Shown: positions 1 through 10,226, counted from the first letter of the stretch. The stretch is DNA of 43,735 nt from Bacteroidota bacterium (GCA_019638695.1 JAHBTG010000017.1:1-43735); one strand, 5' to 3'. Numbers and translations are program-made. Notes: generated by a model from the sequence alone, not told the origin.

Positions 1-3000
1 GGCACCAGCCAGTTCCTGGATGCTTATGGCTACAACCTGATCGCCCTGAATGCGACAGGTCCCATCCTGTATGGAAAGAAGACCAACCCTGAGACCGGTG
101 AGCTTCTGCGGGATAGCCTGGGTAACACTATTGTAGATAAGAACAAAGCTAAGCTGGGTTTTATCGTTGCCGGGGAAGCTACTTTTAATAAAGATGCAGA
201 CCCTGCCTATGGAGGTATCTACCGTGTCAAGGATAATGTGCTGAGTGATCTGGAACAAAACCCCCTGCAACCCGGGGAAGGCAGCCAGTTCTTCTTTGTG
301 AACCGCGCCAATTTTGTGCGCAAAAGTGATATGGAAACCATAAAGGCCAAAGAGAATGCCTCTCAATGGAATGCCTCTTTCTTCGGCCGCCTGGACTACC
401 GCCTCAATGACAATACCACCATTAACGTGGGTACCAGCTACCGTCGTTTCCAGGGCTATGGGTGGTCTTTGGGCAATTCTCTGTTCTCTCCCCAGGCGAA
501 CGGTTTCCAGACTACGGATAATTACCGGGTATTTGGCCGCATCCAGCAGATCTATATGCCCAAGGATGCCAATAAGACTATCCTGAAGAGCCTTGTATAT
601 CGTGTGCAGGGAGAAGCTCAGCGTGTAAACAGCAATTCCTTTAACCCCGATTTTGGAGATGATCTCTTCAAGTACGGGCATATAGGCAGCTTCTATAACC
701 AGCGAGCAGAGGCCTTTGAAACGATCCTCCCGGGAGATGCCCGCCATAACCCCGTATTTTCTACCGGTCCTTACCTGCAAACCGCCGGTTACCAGGACAC
801 TGTGTGGAGCTTCGACGGCTCTAATAGCAGTAACCCGTTGCTGGCCAACTACAATAATTTCATTTACAACTACATGGCTCGTAACCCCCGCAATTTCAAC
901 GGGGCTCTGTTCCCGGGTGGTGACCTGATGGGCCAGCGTACTTCTGTATACAATTATTTTGACCTGGCACAGCTGGGGGGCCTTAACAATGGTAGCGGCC
1001 CCGCTGCCATTTATTCTATGTATACGGCACCCGGTGCCTATAACTGGGGCTACAGCTATAGCCAGAGCGATATGGTGCGCATAACAGGACAAGCCACCAT
1101 GCGTTTGGCACGCAAGTCCATGGAGAAGAAAAAAGAGGAAGGCGACCTGGGAGAGAAAAACTCGGAAAAAGGCTATCACAACGTAAAAGTGGGCTTTGAG
1201 TTTGACCAGCGTTTTGAGCGTTCCTATGGCGTTTCCCCTTCCGGTATCTGGGGACAGATGCAGCTGCTGGCCAACCGCCACCTCCAAAACCTGGATACTG
1301 CCAATGCGCAGGCCATTTATGATGCCGATGGCTTCTTTACCGGTCGTGTGCACCTGGATCCGCTTCCTGTCCTTTCAGAGCAAAGTACCTTTGATCGCAA
1401 CATGCGCATCAAGCTGGGACTGGACCCCAATGGCCGCGATTTTATCAACCCCCAGCAATATGGCCCGGACTTTTACTCTATGGATATGTTCGGCGTCAGC
1501 GAGTTGTTTAACAGCAGCTTGCAACTGGTTGCCTACAATGGGTATGATTACCTGGGCAATAAAATGAAACGCCGTCCTGCAGAAGACTTTTTCACCGATC
1601 TGCAGAATCGCCCCATCAATGCCTATGCACCCACTTATGTGGCCGCTTATGTAGAAGACCGTTTTGAGCTGGACAACCTTAACCTCCGCCTGGGCCTCCG
1701 GGTAGACCGTTTTGATAACAACCAGCCTGTCCTGAGGGATAAGTACCTGATGGTGCCTGCCTATAACGCGGGCGATATGGCAAACCTGGGCAATATAGAG
1801 CTGCCCTCCAACATTGGCCGGGACTGGGTACCTTATCTTAACCGCCAGATCCAGGACGGTGAGATCATTACCAGCATCAACGATGTTATCGGTTATCGCG
1901 ATCCCAGTAACAACCTGTGGTACGATGCCAATGGCTCTCCGGTAAATCCCCAGTTGCTCCAGGTGAGCGGCCGTGTACAGCCCTATACCAAGAGCGATTC
2001 CATTCAGCCTGCTGCTTTCAAGGACTACGATCCCCGTGTGAATGTGATGCCGCGTATCGCCTTCTCGTTCCCCATCACGGACAAGGCCAACTTTACTGCC
2101 AGTTATGATGTGCTTACACAACGCCCCACAGCAGCCAACGTGGCCAACTACTCCCAGTATATGTTTATCCAGAACCGCGTGACCGGAGCCATCTCCAACC
2201 CGGACCTGGGTGCACAAACCACGATCGATTACCAGGTGGGTTTCTCGCAGAGTCTGGATGAATTTGGCCTCACTGCTTTTACCATCAATGCCTACTACCG
2301 GGAGATGCGGGATATGATCCAGATCGTGCGTAATATCAACGCCTATCCCATTACCTATGATTCCTATGAGAACGTAGACTTTGGTACGGTCAAAGGCCTG
2401 AGCTTCTCCTTTACCACGGCTCGCCTGGGGCAGTTCAGTATCCGTGCCAACTATACCCTGCAGTATGCTACGGGTACGGGTTCGGGCGTAGGTTCTTCTA
2501 CCCGTGCCTTGAACAACATTACGGGATTTGCGCTCCTGCGCAATACGCTTCCGTTGTCCTTTGACCAGCGCCATACTTTTAACGGCGCCGTGCAAATGAC
2601 ATTTGATGAGCGCAAATACATTGGTCCCAAGATTGGCAACTTCTATCCCCTGAAGCGCACCATATTCAGCCTCACCTACAATATTGGCAGCGGTACGCCC
2701 TATACCCGTAACACTTTGCCCAACCCTGCGGATATCCAGGGCGGCCTCAACGAGGTGTTCCAAACCAAGGGGCAGCCTTTTGGCAGCAAACTGCCCATGA
2801 TTTTCAACGTGAATTTCCGTATCCAGAAGAGTGTCAGCCTGGTGCTGAATCCCAATCCGAAGGACGGATACAAGAAGCGTACCCTGGATATGGACTGGTA
2901 TATTGTGTTTAGTAATATGCTGAATATCAAGAATGTCCTGGGCGTATATGCCTACAGTGGCCAGCCCGATAATAGCGGCTACCTGGAGTCTGCCTTTGGT

Positions 3001-3126
3001 CCCCGCCTCATTAACAGCCAGCTGGACCCCGAGGCATTCGTGGATATGTATCGCATCCGCGAACAGAATCCGGGCAACTTTGGTAGCCCTCGTCAAATTC
3101 GTCTAGGCTGTATCTTCAATTTCTAA
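1..3126 (+). CDS. TonB-dependent outer-membrane receptor, 5' end outside window
   Basis: The reading frame is open from base 1, so the start lies upstream; about 1041 residues are visible. The visible part begins near the end of the plug region and continues through a long beta-barrel. It shows alternating aromatic/polar strands, many short turns and a C-terminal Phe (…GCIFNF), as is usual for outer-membrane barrels. TonB-dependent receptors import large or scarce substrates using ExbBD/TonB energy. This one is followed after 20 bases by a secreted protein with a T9SS-like tail and then a PorV/PorQ-like protein, and all three are co-directional. That arrangement suggests one surface system, not a lone siderophore receptor. 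The substrate cannot be read from the sequence. A GTG at 238 is an internal codon, not a start. Confidence 0.88.
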   Translation, partial: GTSQFLDAYGYNLIALNATGPILYGKKTNPETGELLRDSLGNTIVDKNKAKLGFIVAGEATFNKDADPAYGGIYRVKDNVLSDLEQNPLQPGEGSQFFFVNRANFVRKSDMETIKAKENASQWNASFFGRLDYRLNDNTTINVGTSYRRFQGYGWSLGNSLFSPQANGFQTTDNYRVFGRIQQIYMPKDANKTILKSLVYRVQGEAQRVNSNSFNPDFGDDLFKYGHIGSFYNQRAEAFETILPGDARHNPVFSTGPYLQTAGYQDTVWSFDGSNSSNPLLANYNNFIYNYMARNPRNFNGALFPGGDLMGQRTSVYNYFDLAQLGGLNNGSGPAAIYSMYTAPGAYNWGYSYSQSDMVRITGQATMRLARKSMEKKKEEGDLGEKNSEKGYHNVKVGFEFDQRFERSYGVSPSGIWGQMQLLANRHLQNLDTANAQAIYDADGFFTGRVHLDPLPVLSEQSTFDRNMRIKLGLDPNGRDFINPQQYGPDFYSMDMFGVSELFNSSLQLVAYNGYDYLGNKMKRRPAEDFFTDLQNRPINAYAPTYVAAYVEDRFELDNLNLRLGLRVDRFDNNQPVLRDKYLMVPAYNAGDMANLGNIELPSNIGRDWVPYLNRQIQDGEIITSINDVIGYRDPSNNLWYDANGSPVNPQLLQVSGRVQPYTKSDSIQPAAFKDYDPRVNVMPRIAFSFPITDKANFTASYDVLTQRPTAANVANYSQYMFIQNRVTGAISNPDLGAQTTIDYQVGFSQSLDEFGLTAFTINAYYREMRDMIQIVRNINAYPITYDSYENVDFGTVKGLSFSFTTARLGQFSIRANYTLQYATGTGSGVGSSTRALNNITGFALLRNTLPLSFDQRHTFNGAVQMTFDERKYIGPKIGNFYPLKRTIFSLTYNIGSGTPYTRNTLPNPADIQGGLNEVFQTKGQPFGSKLPMIFNVNFRIQKSVSLVLNPNPKDGYKKRTLDMDWYIVFSNMLNIKNVLGVYAYSGQPDNSGYLESAFGPRLINSQLDPEAFVDMYRIREQNPGNFGSPRQIRLGCIFNF

Positions 3127-3146
3127 TCTGAGAGGCTTTTCGCGTA

Positions 3147-6100
3147 ATGAACCATTTCCAAAGCATTCTTTCCGTTTTCCATATGAAGCATCTCGTATCG
3201 GCATTGATGCTGTCTGTTGCCCTGTGGTTCCCTTCCCTGCTCTTAGGCAAGGAGAACACACCCGGAGGTCCTGCCACCCCGCGTCCGGCACGTCAGTTCC
3301 GCACCTCTGCGGCCTGTTTGCCTTCTACCAGTGTATCCCAGCTGGATATCAATAACGTACGTGCCCTCATTCACAATGGTGGCGATATGTGGTGGGACCT
3401 GGTGGGCGCCGCTCGTTATGAAGTGCCTAAAGTGAACGACCCTGCTCTGGCACGCCACTCCCTGTTCGCCGCTTCGCTGTGGATAGGAGGCATTGATGAC
3501 TCGGGTTTGCTGCGCATTGCTGCGCAAACCTATCGTCAGAGTGGTAACGACTTCTGGCCCGGACCTTTGCGTATAACGGGGGGGGCTGATACGGAGCAGG
3601 CGATCTGTAACAAATGGGATAAGCACTTCCGGATTAATAAAACAGAGATAGACCAGTTCCTGGCCAATGGTACGACAACCCCGGCTATTCTCAACTGGCC
3701 TGCTATCAACGAAGATGCCGGGGCCGGAGATTTTGAACGTTTCCTGGCGCCTTTCCATGATGCCAATAACGACATGGATTACAACCCCGATGATGGTGAC
3801 TATCCTGTAGTGAAGATAGCCTCCTGCCTGGAGGGAGATGGTACCCAAAAAGAAATTATGCCCGACCAGTTTATCTGGTGGGTAATTAATGACAAAGGCG
3901 ATGTACACACTGAAACCGGTGGGCAAGCCATTGGCATAGAGATCCAGATGACCGCCTTTGCATTTACCACCTCCAATGCGGTGAATGACATGACCTTCTA
4001 CCAGCAGAAGGTATATAACCGTTCCAACCTTAAACTGAACGATACTTATATCGGACAATGGACGGATGCGGATCTTGGCTGGGCATTTGATGACTTTGGC
4101 GGTGCCGATACCCTCCGGGGCCTGGCTTATGTATATAATGCGGATAATGATGATGTTCCGCTTACTTTTGGCTATGGCCAGCAGCCCCCTTCCGTAGGGA
4201 TCGACTTCTTTCAGGGTCCCCTGGCAGATCTGAACAACGGTAAGGATGACGACAAGGACGGTCTCATCGATGAAGAAGGCGAACGCCTGCAAATGACTAA
4301 GTTCGTTTACTATAATAACGACTTTACCTTGCTGGGTAACCCTTCGCAGCCTACACACTATTACAACTATCTCACTGGCCGCTGGAAAGACAGCTCTCCT
4401 ATGGTGGATGACCGGGATGCCTCCATTACCGATGGATACCTCAATAGCGGAGATTTACCCGGCACACCTACCAACTTCATGTTCCCCGACTATCCCGGTA
4501 CCTCCAGTTGCCAGTATGTGAAATATACGAGCGCCAACCCTTGGGGAGAGGCGGTCAATGCAGTGGCACAGGGGCAGCCTGCCGATAAGCGCTTGCTCCA
4601 AAGCTCCGGGCCATTCACATTGGCAGCCGGTGCTTTTAATGAGATTATTATCGGTGCTGTGTGGGCGCGCGACCAGGCCAACCAGTATGATGTATTGCAA
4701 TTCGGCTCTCTCTGCAAGCTTTTGCAGGCAGATGACATTGCCCAGGCGCTTTTCGATGCCTGCTTTGACTTGCTGGACGGGCCCGATGCACCGGACCTGT
4801 TTGTAGATGAATATGACCGTGAGCTGGTGCTTTCCTGGCGCTATACGAATACCTCCGCCAATAACTATTACGAGAACTATAAGGAGCGTGACCCTGTACT
4901 TTGCCAGGCCAACCCCAATAACTGCGTGTTTGAGTTTGAAGGCTATATGGTGTATCAGCTCAAGGACGGTACTGTCAACAGCACTGAGCTGGAAGACCCT
5001 GCCAAGGCGCGCCTGGTTGCCCAGTGCGATATAAAGAACGGAGTGACTTCCATTGTCAACCGCGATGTCCTAATCATTCCAGGCCAGACAGAGCCCGTTA
5101 TTACGGATAAAGTAATGGTAGAAGGAAGCGACCGCGGCCTTTTCCGTAGCGTCTCTATTACCTCGGATGCCTTTGCTGAAGGCGCTGATGAGCGTGTGGT
5201 CAATTACCGCACTTATTATTTTGCCATCATTGCTTACTCTTATAATGATACTTCTGCTGACGGACGCAAGTTCATCCGTAGCAATCGTAACGTATTGATT
5301 AAGCCCGGTACTCCCCATAAGTCTGAGTTTAAGAACTTCGGCACCTCCCTCAAAGGCCGTTATGGCGATGGTCCGGAAATTACCCGCATCACAGGGCGCG
5401 GCAACAGCGGCCGATTCCTCCGTCTGGCACAAGCTACTGAGAACGCGCTGCTTACCCCTCCTTATTCTGTGGCTGCTCCTACCTATGCAGGTGGGTTTGG
5501 CCCGCTGAATGTAAAGATTGTAAACCCGCAGGAGATCAAGTCTCGCGTATATGAAGTAGACATCTATCGGGATAGTCTTATTCAGATGCGCCCTAACTAC
5601 GAATTTGCGGATAGCGCTATTTATTCCGACTTCATGGTCTATGACGTGACCGATGCACCTGCCCGCCAGTTGGTGTATAGGGCTCAATACAATGCAGACA
5701 ATATGGATCTGTCTGCGTATGAAGACAGGATCCTGAATGGACGGGAGCATTTGGTAATCAACTCCTTTAGTGCAACGCCCGAACGGTTAGGGTTCTCTGT
5801 TGCCGTCAATCAGTCTACTTACCCTGGTGATACCCTGGATCTTCCCAAATCCGGGTTTATCGATGCGGATATCGAACATGAAGACGGTACCCGTCAGTGG
5901 CTTACTGGATTGCCTGATCAGGATAACTTCCCCATGTATAACTGGATTCGTTCCGGTGCTACTCCTAGGGATGCGGCCACCGGCAGCCCGGATCCGGACT
6001 TCCTGGATTATTACGGTGCCGATATTGCTAACAACCCTGCCAATAACCTGGTCAAGACTCTCCATTTCTATGATAAGAATGAGTCTTATGAAGCGGTGTT

Positions 6101-7316
6101 GAACGGTACGTGGTCGCCTTATATCATGGCAGCCTCGTTCCATACTGCCAAGGATATCATTGCCCCCAGGGTAAAAGTCTTCTGGCATGATGGCTATACT
6201 GCCAAAACATTCCCGGGTGGGTATATCCCCGATTTTGAAATGGATCCCCATGAAGTCGTGCGTTTGGACAGCTTGCCCAATGTGGATGTTGTGATTACAA
6301 CGGACCAGAGTAAGTGGAGCCGCTGCGTGGTAGTGGAGACTTCTCCTTCCAAAAACCTGGGCTCCGGCGCATGGATCATGACCGCCAAGTGGCGCAATAG
6401 CATGTCTCTGGCTGATATTAATAACTGCGTGTCGCCCACGGCACCTTCCCCCGGTGCCACAGATTATGGTATGAGCTACTTCCCGGGCTATGCCATTGAT
6501 GTGGATTCTGGCCGGCGCTTGAATATCCTGTTTGGTGAAAGCACCTGGCATAAGGCGGATAATGGGGACGATATGTTGTTCAATCCTACCAGCAGCCTGG
6601 GTAATGATGGTAAAACAGTAGGAGGTCGTCACTATCTCTATGTCTCCAATACCACTTATGATGGGTGTGCCACACTGGCCACTCATCTGCGGGTGCCTCC
6701 CTCCGCTACTCTGCCCGGCCTGGGTACAGAGCTTGCTAACCGCCCGCTTCGCTTCAATACGGGCTCAGGTATGGCAGATATCCGGGAAGCCTGGAAAACC
6801 ATGACCTGGACTACTATTCCGCTGGCGGCCTCTTCTCAGCTTTCCTTCAAGTGCTACAATGGTATTCCCAGCAATGTGCGTATTAGCCTGCGTGTTGCCC
6901 AGGAAATGCAAAAAGGCGCCCGTTTCCGTTTTGACATGCGTCCCTATGCTGCCCTGTTTAACCAGCAGGATGTTGCCAAGGATGCGCTGAGTATCATTCG
7001 CGTAGTGCCTAACCCTTTCTATGGTAAATCAGGCGCCACCCGTGGGCGCTATGAGACCAGCCAGCTGGACACTCGGGTGAAAATTACCAACCTGCCTACC
7101 AAGTGCACGATTCGCATTTTTACACTCAACGGCGCTTTGGTGCGGACCTTCCGCAAAGACTCCAATGAGCCTGACCAGGAATGGGATTTGAAAAATGACT
7201 ACGGCGTGCCTATCGCCAGTGGTCTCTACATTCTGCACATTGATGCAGGAGATGTAGGTGAGAAAATCCTGAAGTTCTTCTGTGTAATGCCACAACCTGA
7301 CCTTAACGCTTATTAA
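3147..7316 (+). CDS. Large secreted protein with T9SS-like C-terminal domain
   Basis: 1389 residues. A signal peptide is visible (hydrophobic stretch at about residues 17-34). ATG 3147 gives a long N-terminus, and ATG 3183 (MKHLVSALM…) would give a more typical signal, so the start is uncertain. The body is rich in Asp/Asn and aromatic residues. It holds two Asp-rich, calcium-loop-like segments (about residues 205-218, DANNDMDYNPDDGD, and about 360-378, DLNNGKDDDKDG). The last 90 residues look like a sorting domain: a VVPNPF motif, a beta-rich segment with RIFTLNGALVR, then GVPIASGLYILHI and a basic end. I infer export by Sec and T9SS to the cell surface. No enzymatic motif was recognised. 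It sits between a TonB-dependent receptor and a PorV/PorQ-like gene, overlapping the latter by one base (TAATG). Confidence 0.8.
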   Translation: MNHFQSILSVFHMKHLVSALMLSVALWFPSLLLGKENTPGGPATPRPARQFRTSAACLPSTSVSQLDINNVRALIHNGGDMWWDLVGAARYEVPKVNDPALARHSLFAASLWIGGIDDSGLLRIAAQTYRQSGNDFWPGPLRITGGADTEQAICNKWDKHFRINKTEIDQFLANGTTTPAILNWPAINEDAGAGDFERFLAPFHDANNDMDYNPDDGDYPVVKIASCLEGDGTQKEIMPDQFIWWVINDKGDVHTETGGQAIGIEIQMTAFAFTTSNAVNDMTFYQQKVYNRSNLKLNDTYIGQWTDADLGWAFDDFGGADTLRGLAYVYNADNDDVPLTFGYGQQPPSVGIDFFQGPLADLNNGKDDDKDGLIDEEGERLQMTKFVYYNNDFTLLGNPSQPTHYYNYLTGRWKDSSPMVDDRDASITDGYLNSGDLPGTPTNFMFPDYPGTSSCQYVKYTSANPWGEAVNAVAQGQPADKRLLQSSGPFTLAAGAFNEIIIGAVWARDQANQYDVLQFGSLCKLLQADDIAQALFDACFDLLDGPDAPDLFVDEYDRELVLSWRYTNTSANNYYENYKERDPVLCQANPNNCVFEFEGYMVYQLKDGTVNSTELEDPAKARLVAQCDIKNGVTSIVNRDVLIIPGQTEPVITDKVMVEGSDRGLFRSVSITSDAFAEGADERVVNYRTYYFAIIAYSYNDTSADGRKFIRSNRNVLIKPGTPHKSEFKNFGTSLKGRYGDGPEITRITGRGNSGRFLRLAQATENALLTPPYSVAAPTYAGGFGPLNVKIVNPQEIKSRVYEVDIYRDSLIQMRPNYEFADSAIYSDFMVYDVTDAPARQLVYRAQYNADNMDLSAYEDRILNGREHLVINSFSATPERLGFSVAVNQSTYPGDTLDLPKSGFIDADIEHEDGTRQWLTGLPDQDNFPMYNWIRSGATPRDAATGSPDPDFLDYYGADIANNPANNLVKTLHFYDKNESYEAVLNGTWSPYIMAASFHTAKDIIAPRVKVFWHDGYTAKTFPGGYIPDFEMDPHEVVRLDSLPNVDVVITTDQSKWSRCVVVETSPSKNLGSGAWIMTAKWRNSMSLADINNCVSPTAPSPGATDYGMSYFPGYAIDVDSGRRLNILFGESTWHKADNGDDMLFNPTSSLGNDGKTVGGRHYLYVSNTTYDGCATLATHLRVPPSATLPGLGTELANRPLRFNTGSGMADIREAWKTMTWTTIPLAASSQLSFKCYNGIPSNVRISLRVAQEMQKGARFRFDMRPYAALFNQQDVAKDALSIIRVVPNPFYGKSGATRGRYETSQLDTRVKITNLPTKCTIRIFTLNGALVRTFRKDSNEPDQEWDLKNDYGVPIASGLYILHIDAGDVGEKILKFFCVMPQPDLNAY

Positions 7317-8509
7317 TGATGCAGATTCGGATGAAAAAACTGCTGTGGATACTGATATGGGCGCTGCCTGCACTACCTGCCCAAGCTGGTAATCCGGAAC
7401 GTACCGGCCAGGCCGGTGCTACCCAGTTACTGGTTAACCCCTATGCACGTTCTTCCGGCTTTCATGGAATGGATGTGGCCACTACCGGGGGGATTGTCAG
7501 CGTGATTAATAACCCTGCCGGCCTCTCACATACCAAACGCACGGAGGTGGTGTTTTCCCATACCAAATGGCTTGTGGGATCTGATATCAATATCAATGCC
7601 ATTGGGGTGAGCCAGCGCCTGGGTGCCAAAGGCGGTGTCCTGGGCCTTAATATCGTATCCTTTGACATCGGCCAGATTGAGATCACAACGATAGACCAGC
7701 CCGATGGCGGTTTAGGGTATTTTTCGCCCTCGTTCGTAAATCTGGGGCTGTCTTATGCCAAGGAGATGCTTGCCGACAGGATCTTTGTGGGAACTACCGT
7801 GAAACTGGTGCATGAGAGCATTACGGATGTGAGCGCCAATGGCGTGGCTGTAGATGCCGGTGTGCAATATCACAACCGTGACCAGAAGTTTAAGCTGGGG
7901 GTAGCCCTGCGAAATGTAGGTCCGCAAATGCGATATAGCGGAGATGGTCTGGCATTCCGTACCAATGCAGGTGGTCCTAATTTTGACAATGCCACCAGTA
8001 CTGTGGCAGAGAGTTTTGAGATGCCCGGTGTGCTGATGATCGGTACTTCCTATACCATCACCATTGGTCAGCCTAGCGGGTATCGCTATCGTGTGCGCAA
8101 AGTGGAGGAAACCGTAGCCGCTTCTGACTATAGCGACTCTACCGTCTATACCATCCGCAAGCTGGACTCGATTGCGGTGCATGACCATAAAGTGACGCCC
8201 ATGCTTACGTTTGTGGCCAATGCTTTCCAGCGAGATCAGGTGGGGGTAGGCGCTGAGTATCGCTTTAAGGAAATGGTAATGATACGCGCCGCTTATATGT
8301 GGGAACGATATGGCATGAACAAGGAAGAAACACGTAATGCGTTTTCCGGCCTTGCCGGCGGGGTTACGTTCGAACTGCCCTTTAGCGTACGTGACCAAAA
8401 GACAGGCGAAAAAGCGACGTCTGCTACCACTTTTGCCGTGGATTACAGCTTTCGCCACACCTGGTTCTTTGGGGGTACCCATAGCTTTGGTTTTCGTATA
8501 AACTTGTAG
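7316..8509 (+). CDS. PorV/PorQ-family outer-membrane protein
   Basis: 397 residues, with a signal peptide ending around PAQAG. The mature start contains GAGATQLLVNPYARSSG-like spacing followed by NNPAGL, the N-terminal signature of the PorV/PorQ (FadL-like barrel) family. The rest is an amphipathic beta-barrel ending in SFGFRINL. PorV in the T9SS shuttles cargo to the attachment complex; paralogues of this family often accompany individual secreted proteins. The start codon overlaps the stop of the upstream T9SS-like gene (TAATG), so the two are translationally coupled. Alternative starts are ATG 7319 and ATG 7331 (MKKLLWIL). Family membership is well supported; whether it is a general T9SS component or dedicated to its neighbour is inference. 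Confidence 0.82.
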   Translation: MMQIRMKKLLWILIWALPALPAQAGNPERTGQAGATQLLVNPYARSSGFHGMDVATTGGIVSVINNPAGLSHTKRTEVVFSHTKWLVGSDININAIGVSQRLGAKGGVLGLNIVSFDIGQIEITTIDQPDGGLGYFSPSFVNLGLSYAKEMLADRIFVGTTVKLVHESITDVSANGVAVDAGVQYHNRDQKFKLGVALRNVGPQMRYSGDGLAFRTNAGGPNFDNATSTVAESFEMPGVLMIGTSYTITIGQPSGYRYRVRKVEETVAASDYSDSTVYTIRKLDSIAVHDHKVTPMLTFVANAFQRDQVGVGAEYRFKEMVMIRAAYMWERYGMNKEETRNAFSGLAGGVTFELPFSVRDQKTGEKATSATTFAVDYSFRHTWFFGGTHSFGFRINL

Positions 8510-8516
8510 CCATCCC

Positions 8517-8990
8517 ATGTCTGAGATCAGCTACTATACCCAGGAGGGATATGACAATCTGAAGCGTGAACTCCACCGTCTGAAGACGGAAGAGCGTACC
8601 AAGATTGCCAACCAGATTGCAGAAGCCCGTGAAAAGGGTGACCTGAGCGAGAATGCAGAATATGATGCGGCTAAAGACGCCCAGGGTTTGCTGGAGCTTC
8701 GTATCTCGCAGATGGAAGCTATGCTGGCAAATGCCCGCATCCTGGATGACAGCAATATGGATACTTCCAAAGCGCTGATTCTCAGCAAGGTGCGCCTGAA
8801 GAACCTGGCTAATAATCAAATGGTCACTTATCAGCTCGTGGCGGCTAACGAAGCCAATCTGAAAGAAGGCCGTATTTCCGTGGATTCTCCTATTGGCAAG
8901 GGCCTTCTGGGTAAGTCCGTGGGCGAAAAGGCCGAGATTACAGTACCTGCCGGAACACTTTCTTTTGAGATTGTTGAAATAACCCGCTAG
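8517..8990 (+). CDS. greA: Transcription elongation factor GreA
   Basis: 157 residues, the usual GreA length. The N-terminal coiled coil (about residues 10-75) carries the acidic tip ARE.GDLSENAEYDAAK, which reaches into the RNA polymerase secondary channel and stimulates cleavage of backtracked RNA. The C-terminal FKBP-like domain includes SPIGKGLLGKSVGE and ends VEITR. The gene starts 7 bases after the PorV/PorQ-like gene and ends 5 bases before a HIT-family gene. The greA-HIT pairing is common in Bacteroidota. No separate promoter is obvious, so it may be read from upstream. Confidence 0.97.
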   Translation: MSEISYYTQEGYDNLKRELHRLKTEERTKIANQIAEAREKGDLSENAEYDAAKDAQGLLELRISQMEAMLANARILDDSNMDTSKALILSKVRLKNLANNQMVTYQLVAANEANLKEGRISVDSPIGKGLLGKSVGEKAEITVPAGTLSFEIVEITR

Positions 8991-8995
8991 CGCAT

Positions 8996-9391
8996 ATGGC
9001 CTCCGTTTTCACACAAATTGTCAATGGTGACATCCCGGCCTGGAAAGTGGCAGAAACCAACAAGTTCCTGGCTTTCCTGGACGTTAATCCCGTGACGCTG
9101 GGCCATACACTGGTAATCCCCAAACAGGAAGTTGATAACCTGTTTGACCTCGATGAAGAGACATATTCCGGCCTTTTTCTGTTCGCCAAAGTTGTGCAGG
9201 ATGCCTTGGTAAAAGTGGTGCCTTGCACCCGGGTGGGTGTGGCGGTTGTGGGCCTGGAAGTGCCACATGCACATATTCACCTTATTCCACTCCAGAGCAT
9301 GAGTGACTTCTCTTTTGCCAGGGAAAAAGTCAATTGCTCAGAGGCAGAGTTTTCAGCCCTGGCCAGCCAGGTGGCTGAGAAAATCAGCTAG
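8996..9391 (+). CDS. HIT family nucleotide hydrolase
   Basis: 131 residues. It has the histidine-triad motif H91-A-H93-I-H95-L-I, whose histidines form the nucleotidyl-transfer site. N-terminal landmarks are FTQIVNGDIPAWKV and the FLDVNPVTLGHTLVIP segment typical of the HINT/Hit branch. The family hydrolyses nucleotide phosphoramidates or dinucleoside polyphosphates; the physiological substrate is not known here. It lies 5 bases after greA and probably shares its transcript. The next gene is convergent 13 bases downstream. Confidence 0.95.
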   Translation: MASVFTQIVNGDIPAWKVAETNKFLAFLDVNPVTLGHTLVIPKQEVDNLFDLDEETYSGLFLFAKVVQDALVKVVPCTRVGVAVVGLEVPHAHIHLIPLQSMSDFSFAREKVNCSEAEFSALASQVAEKIS

Positions 9392-9404
9392 TTCTCGTCC
9401 CTGT

Positions 9405-10226
9405 TTATTCCGGTTTTCCCTTTTCCTGGCCTGCCGGTGCATTAGGGGTAACGGCTTCCTGCTGCAGGAAGAAGGGTAGTTGCCCGTTACTGAAAATCAC
9501 CTTGGTATTGATGGAATTGGCCAGTCGCTCAAAGGCTTCCAGGCTTTTATATTGCAGGATTTCTTTGGTCAGGCTTTGCTGGAGAATGCTGTTGGCCTTG
9601 CTCTGGCCCTCTGCCTGGATACGTAACCGTTCTGCTTCCTGCTGCTCTTTCTGGAGGACGAACTCCATGCGCTGGGCATCCTGTTCTGCCTGCAGCTTGG
9701 CTTCTATCGCCTCATAGAGCTTGTCTGGCAGGCGCACGGTCTTGAGCAGAACCGCTTCTACTATAAAACCACGGTCATTCAGCAGGCGCGACATTTGCGT
9801 CTTGATCTCTTTCTCTATCTGGGCGCGTTCTGCCGTGTGCATATCCTTGGCATAGAAACGCGCACTCACATCTGAGGCGGCAGATCTCAGTATAGGCAAT
9901 ATGACAATCTCTTCGTATTGTTTGCCGATACTCTGGATAATGGACTTGGCTGAATCTGCTTGTACATGGTACAGTATAGACAGTGTACAGGTAATATTAA
10001 GCCCTTCCTTGGAAGGGAGCCATAGGGTGACCTCGGTATTTACACTGCGCGTAGGGACTTTGAATACCCGCGTCAGAAAAGGGTTGATGAGGCGCATCCC
10101 CGGTTCTTTGTATACTTTGACTATGCGTCCTGCACGGCGTTTTACACCCACTTCGCCTTGGCGCACCACGGTGCAGGCAGTTGCAATAATCATGAAAGCA
10201 AGCAGGGGTAGAACGAGTTTCCGCAT
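9405..10226 (-). CDS. SPFH/prohibitin-family membrane protein
   Basis: 273 residues. The N-terminal hydrophobic segment (residues 3-18) ends in ATAC, so the protein is anchored either by a transmembrane helix or as a lipoprotein at C18. An SPFH/band-7 domain follows (about residues 20-190; VVRQGEVGVKRRAGRI, then GLNITCTLSILYHV). After it comes an Ala/Glu/Gln-rich helix (about 180-230; KLQAEQDAQRMEFVLQKEQQ) typical of prohibitin-type oligomers. Such proteins form ring-like membrane scaffolds and often modulate proteases or lipid microdomains. It is last in a minus-strand run after a glycosyltransferase, 79 bases away. The C-terminus is Pro/Gln-rich and probably disordered. Confidence 0.9.
   Translation of the reverse strand: MRKLVLPLLAFMIIATACTVVRQGEVGVKRRAGRIVKVYKEPGMRLINPFLTRVFKVPTRSVNTEVTLWLPSKEGLNITCTLSILYHVQADSAKSIIQSIGKQYEEIVILPILRSAASDVSARFYAKDMHTAERAQIEKEIKTQMSRLLNDRGFIVEAVLLKTVRLPDKLYEAIEAKLQAEQDAQRMEFVLQKEQQEAERLRIQAEGQSKANSILQQSLTKEILQYKSLEAFERLANSINTKVIFSNGQLPFFLQQEAVTPNAPAGQEKGKPE

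Noticed and set aside
1375-3096. 573-codon open frame on the minus strand opposite the TonB receptor
   Set aside because: It mirrors the real receptor frame; no signal peptide, motif or ribosome-site support, and the receptor's own features are convincing.
3243-4358. 371-codon minus-strand open frame opposite the secreted protein
   Set aside because: Composition and lack of motifs fit an antisense shadow of the GC-rich gene.
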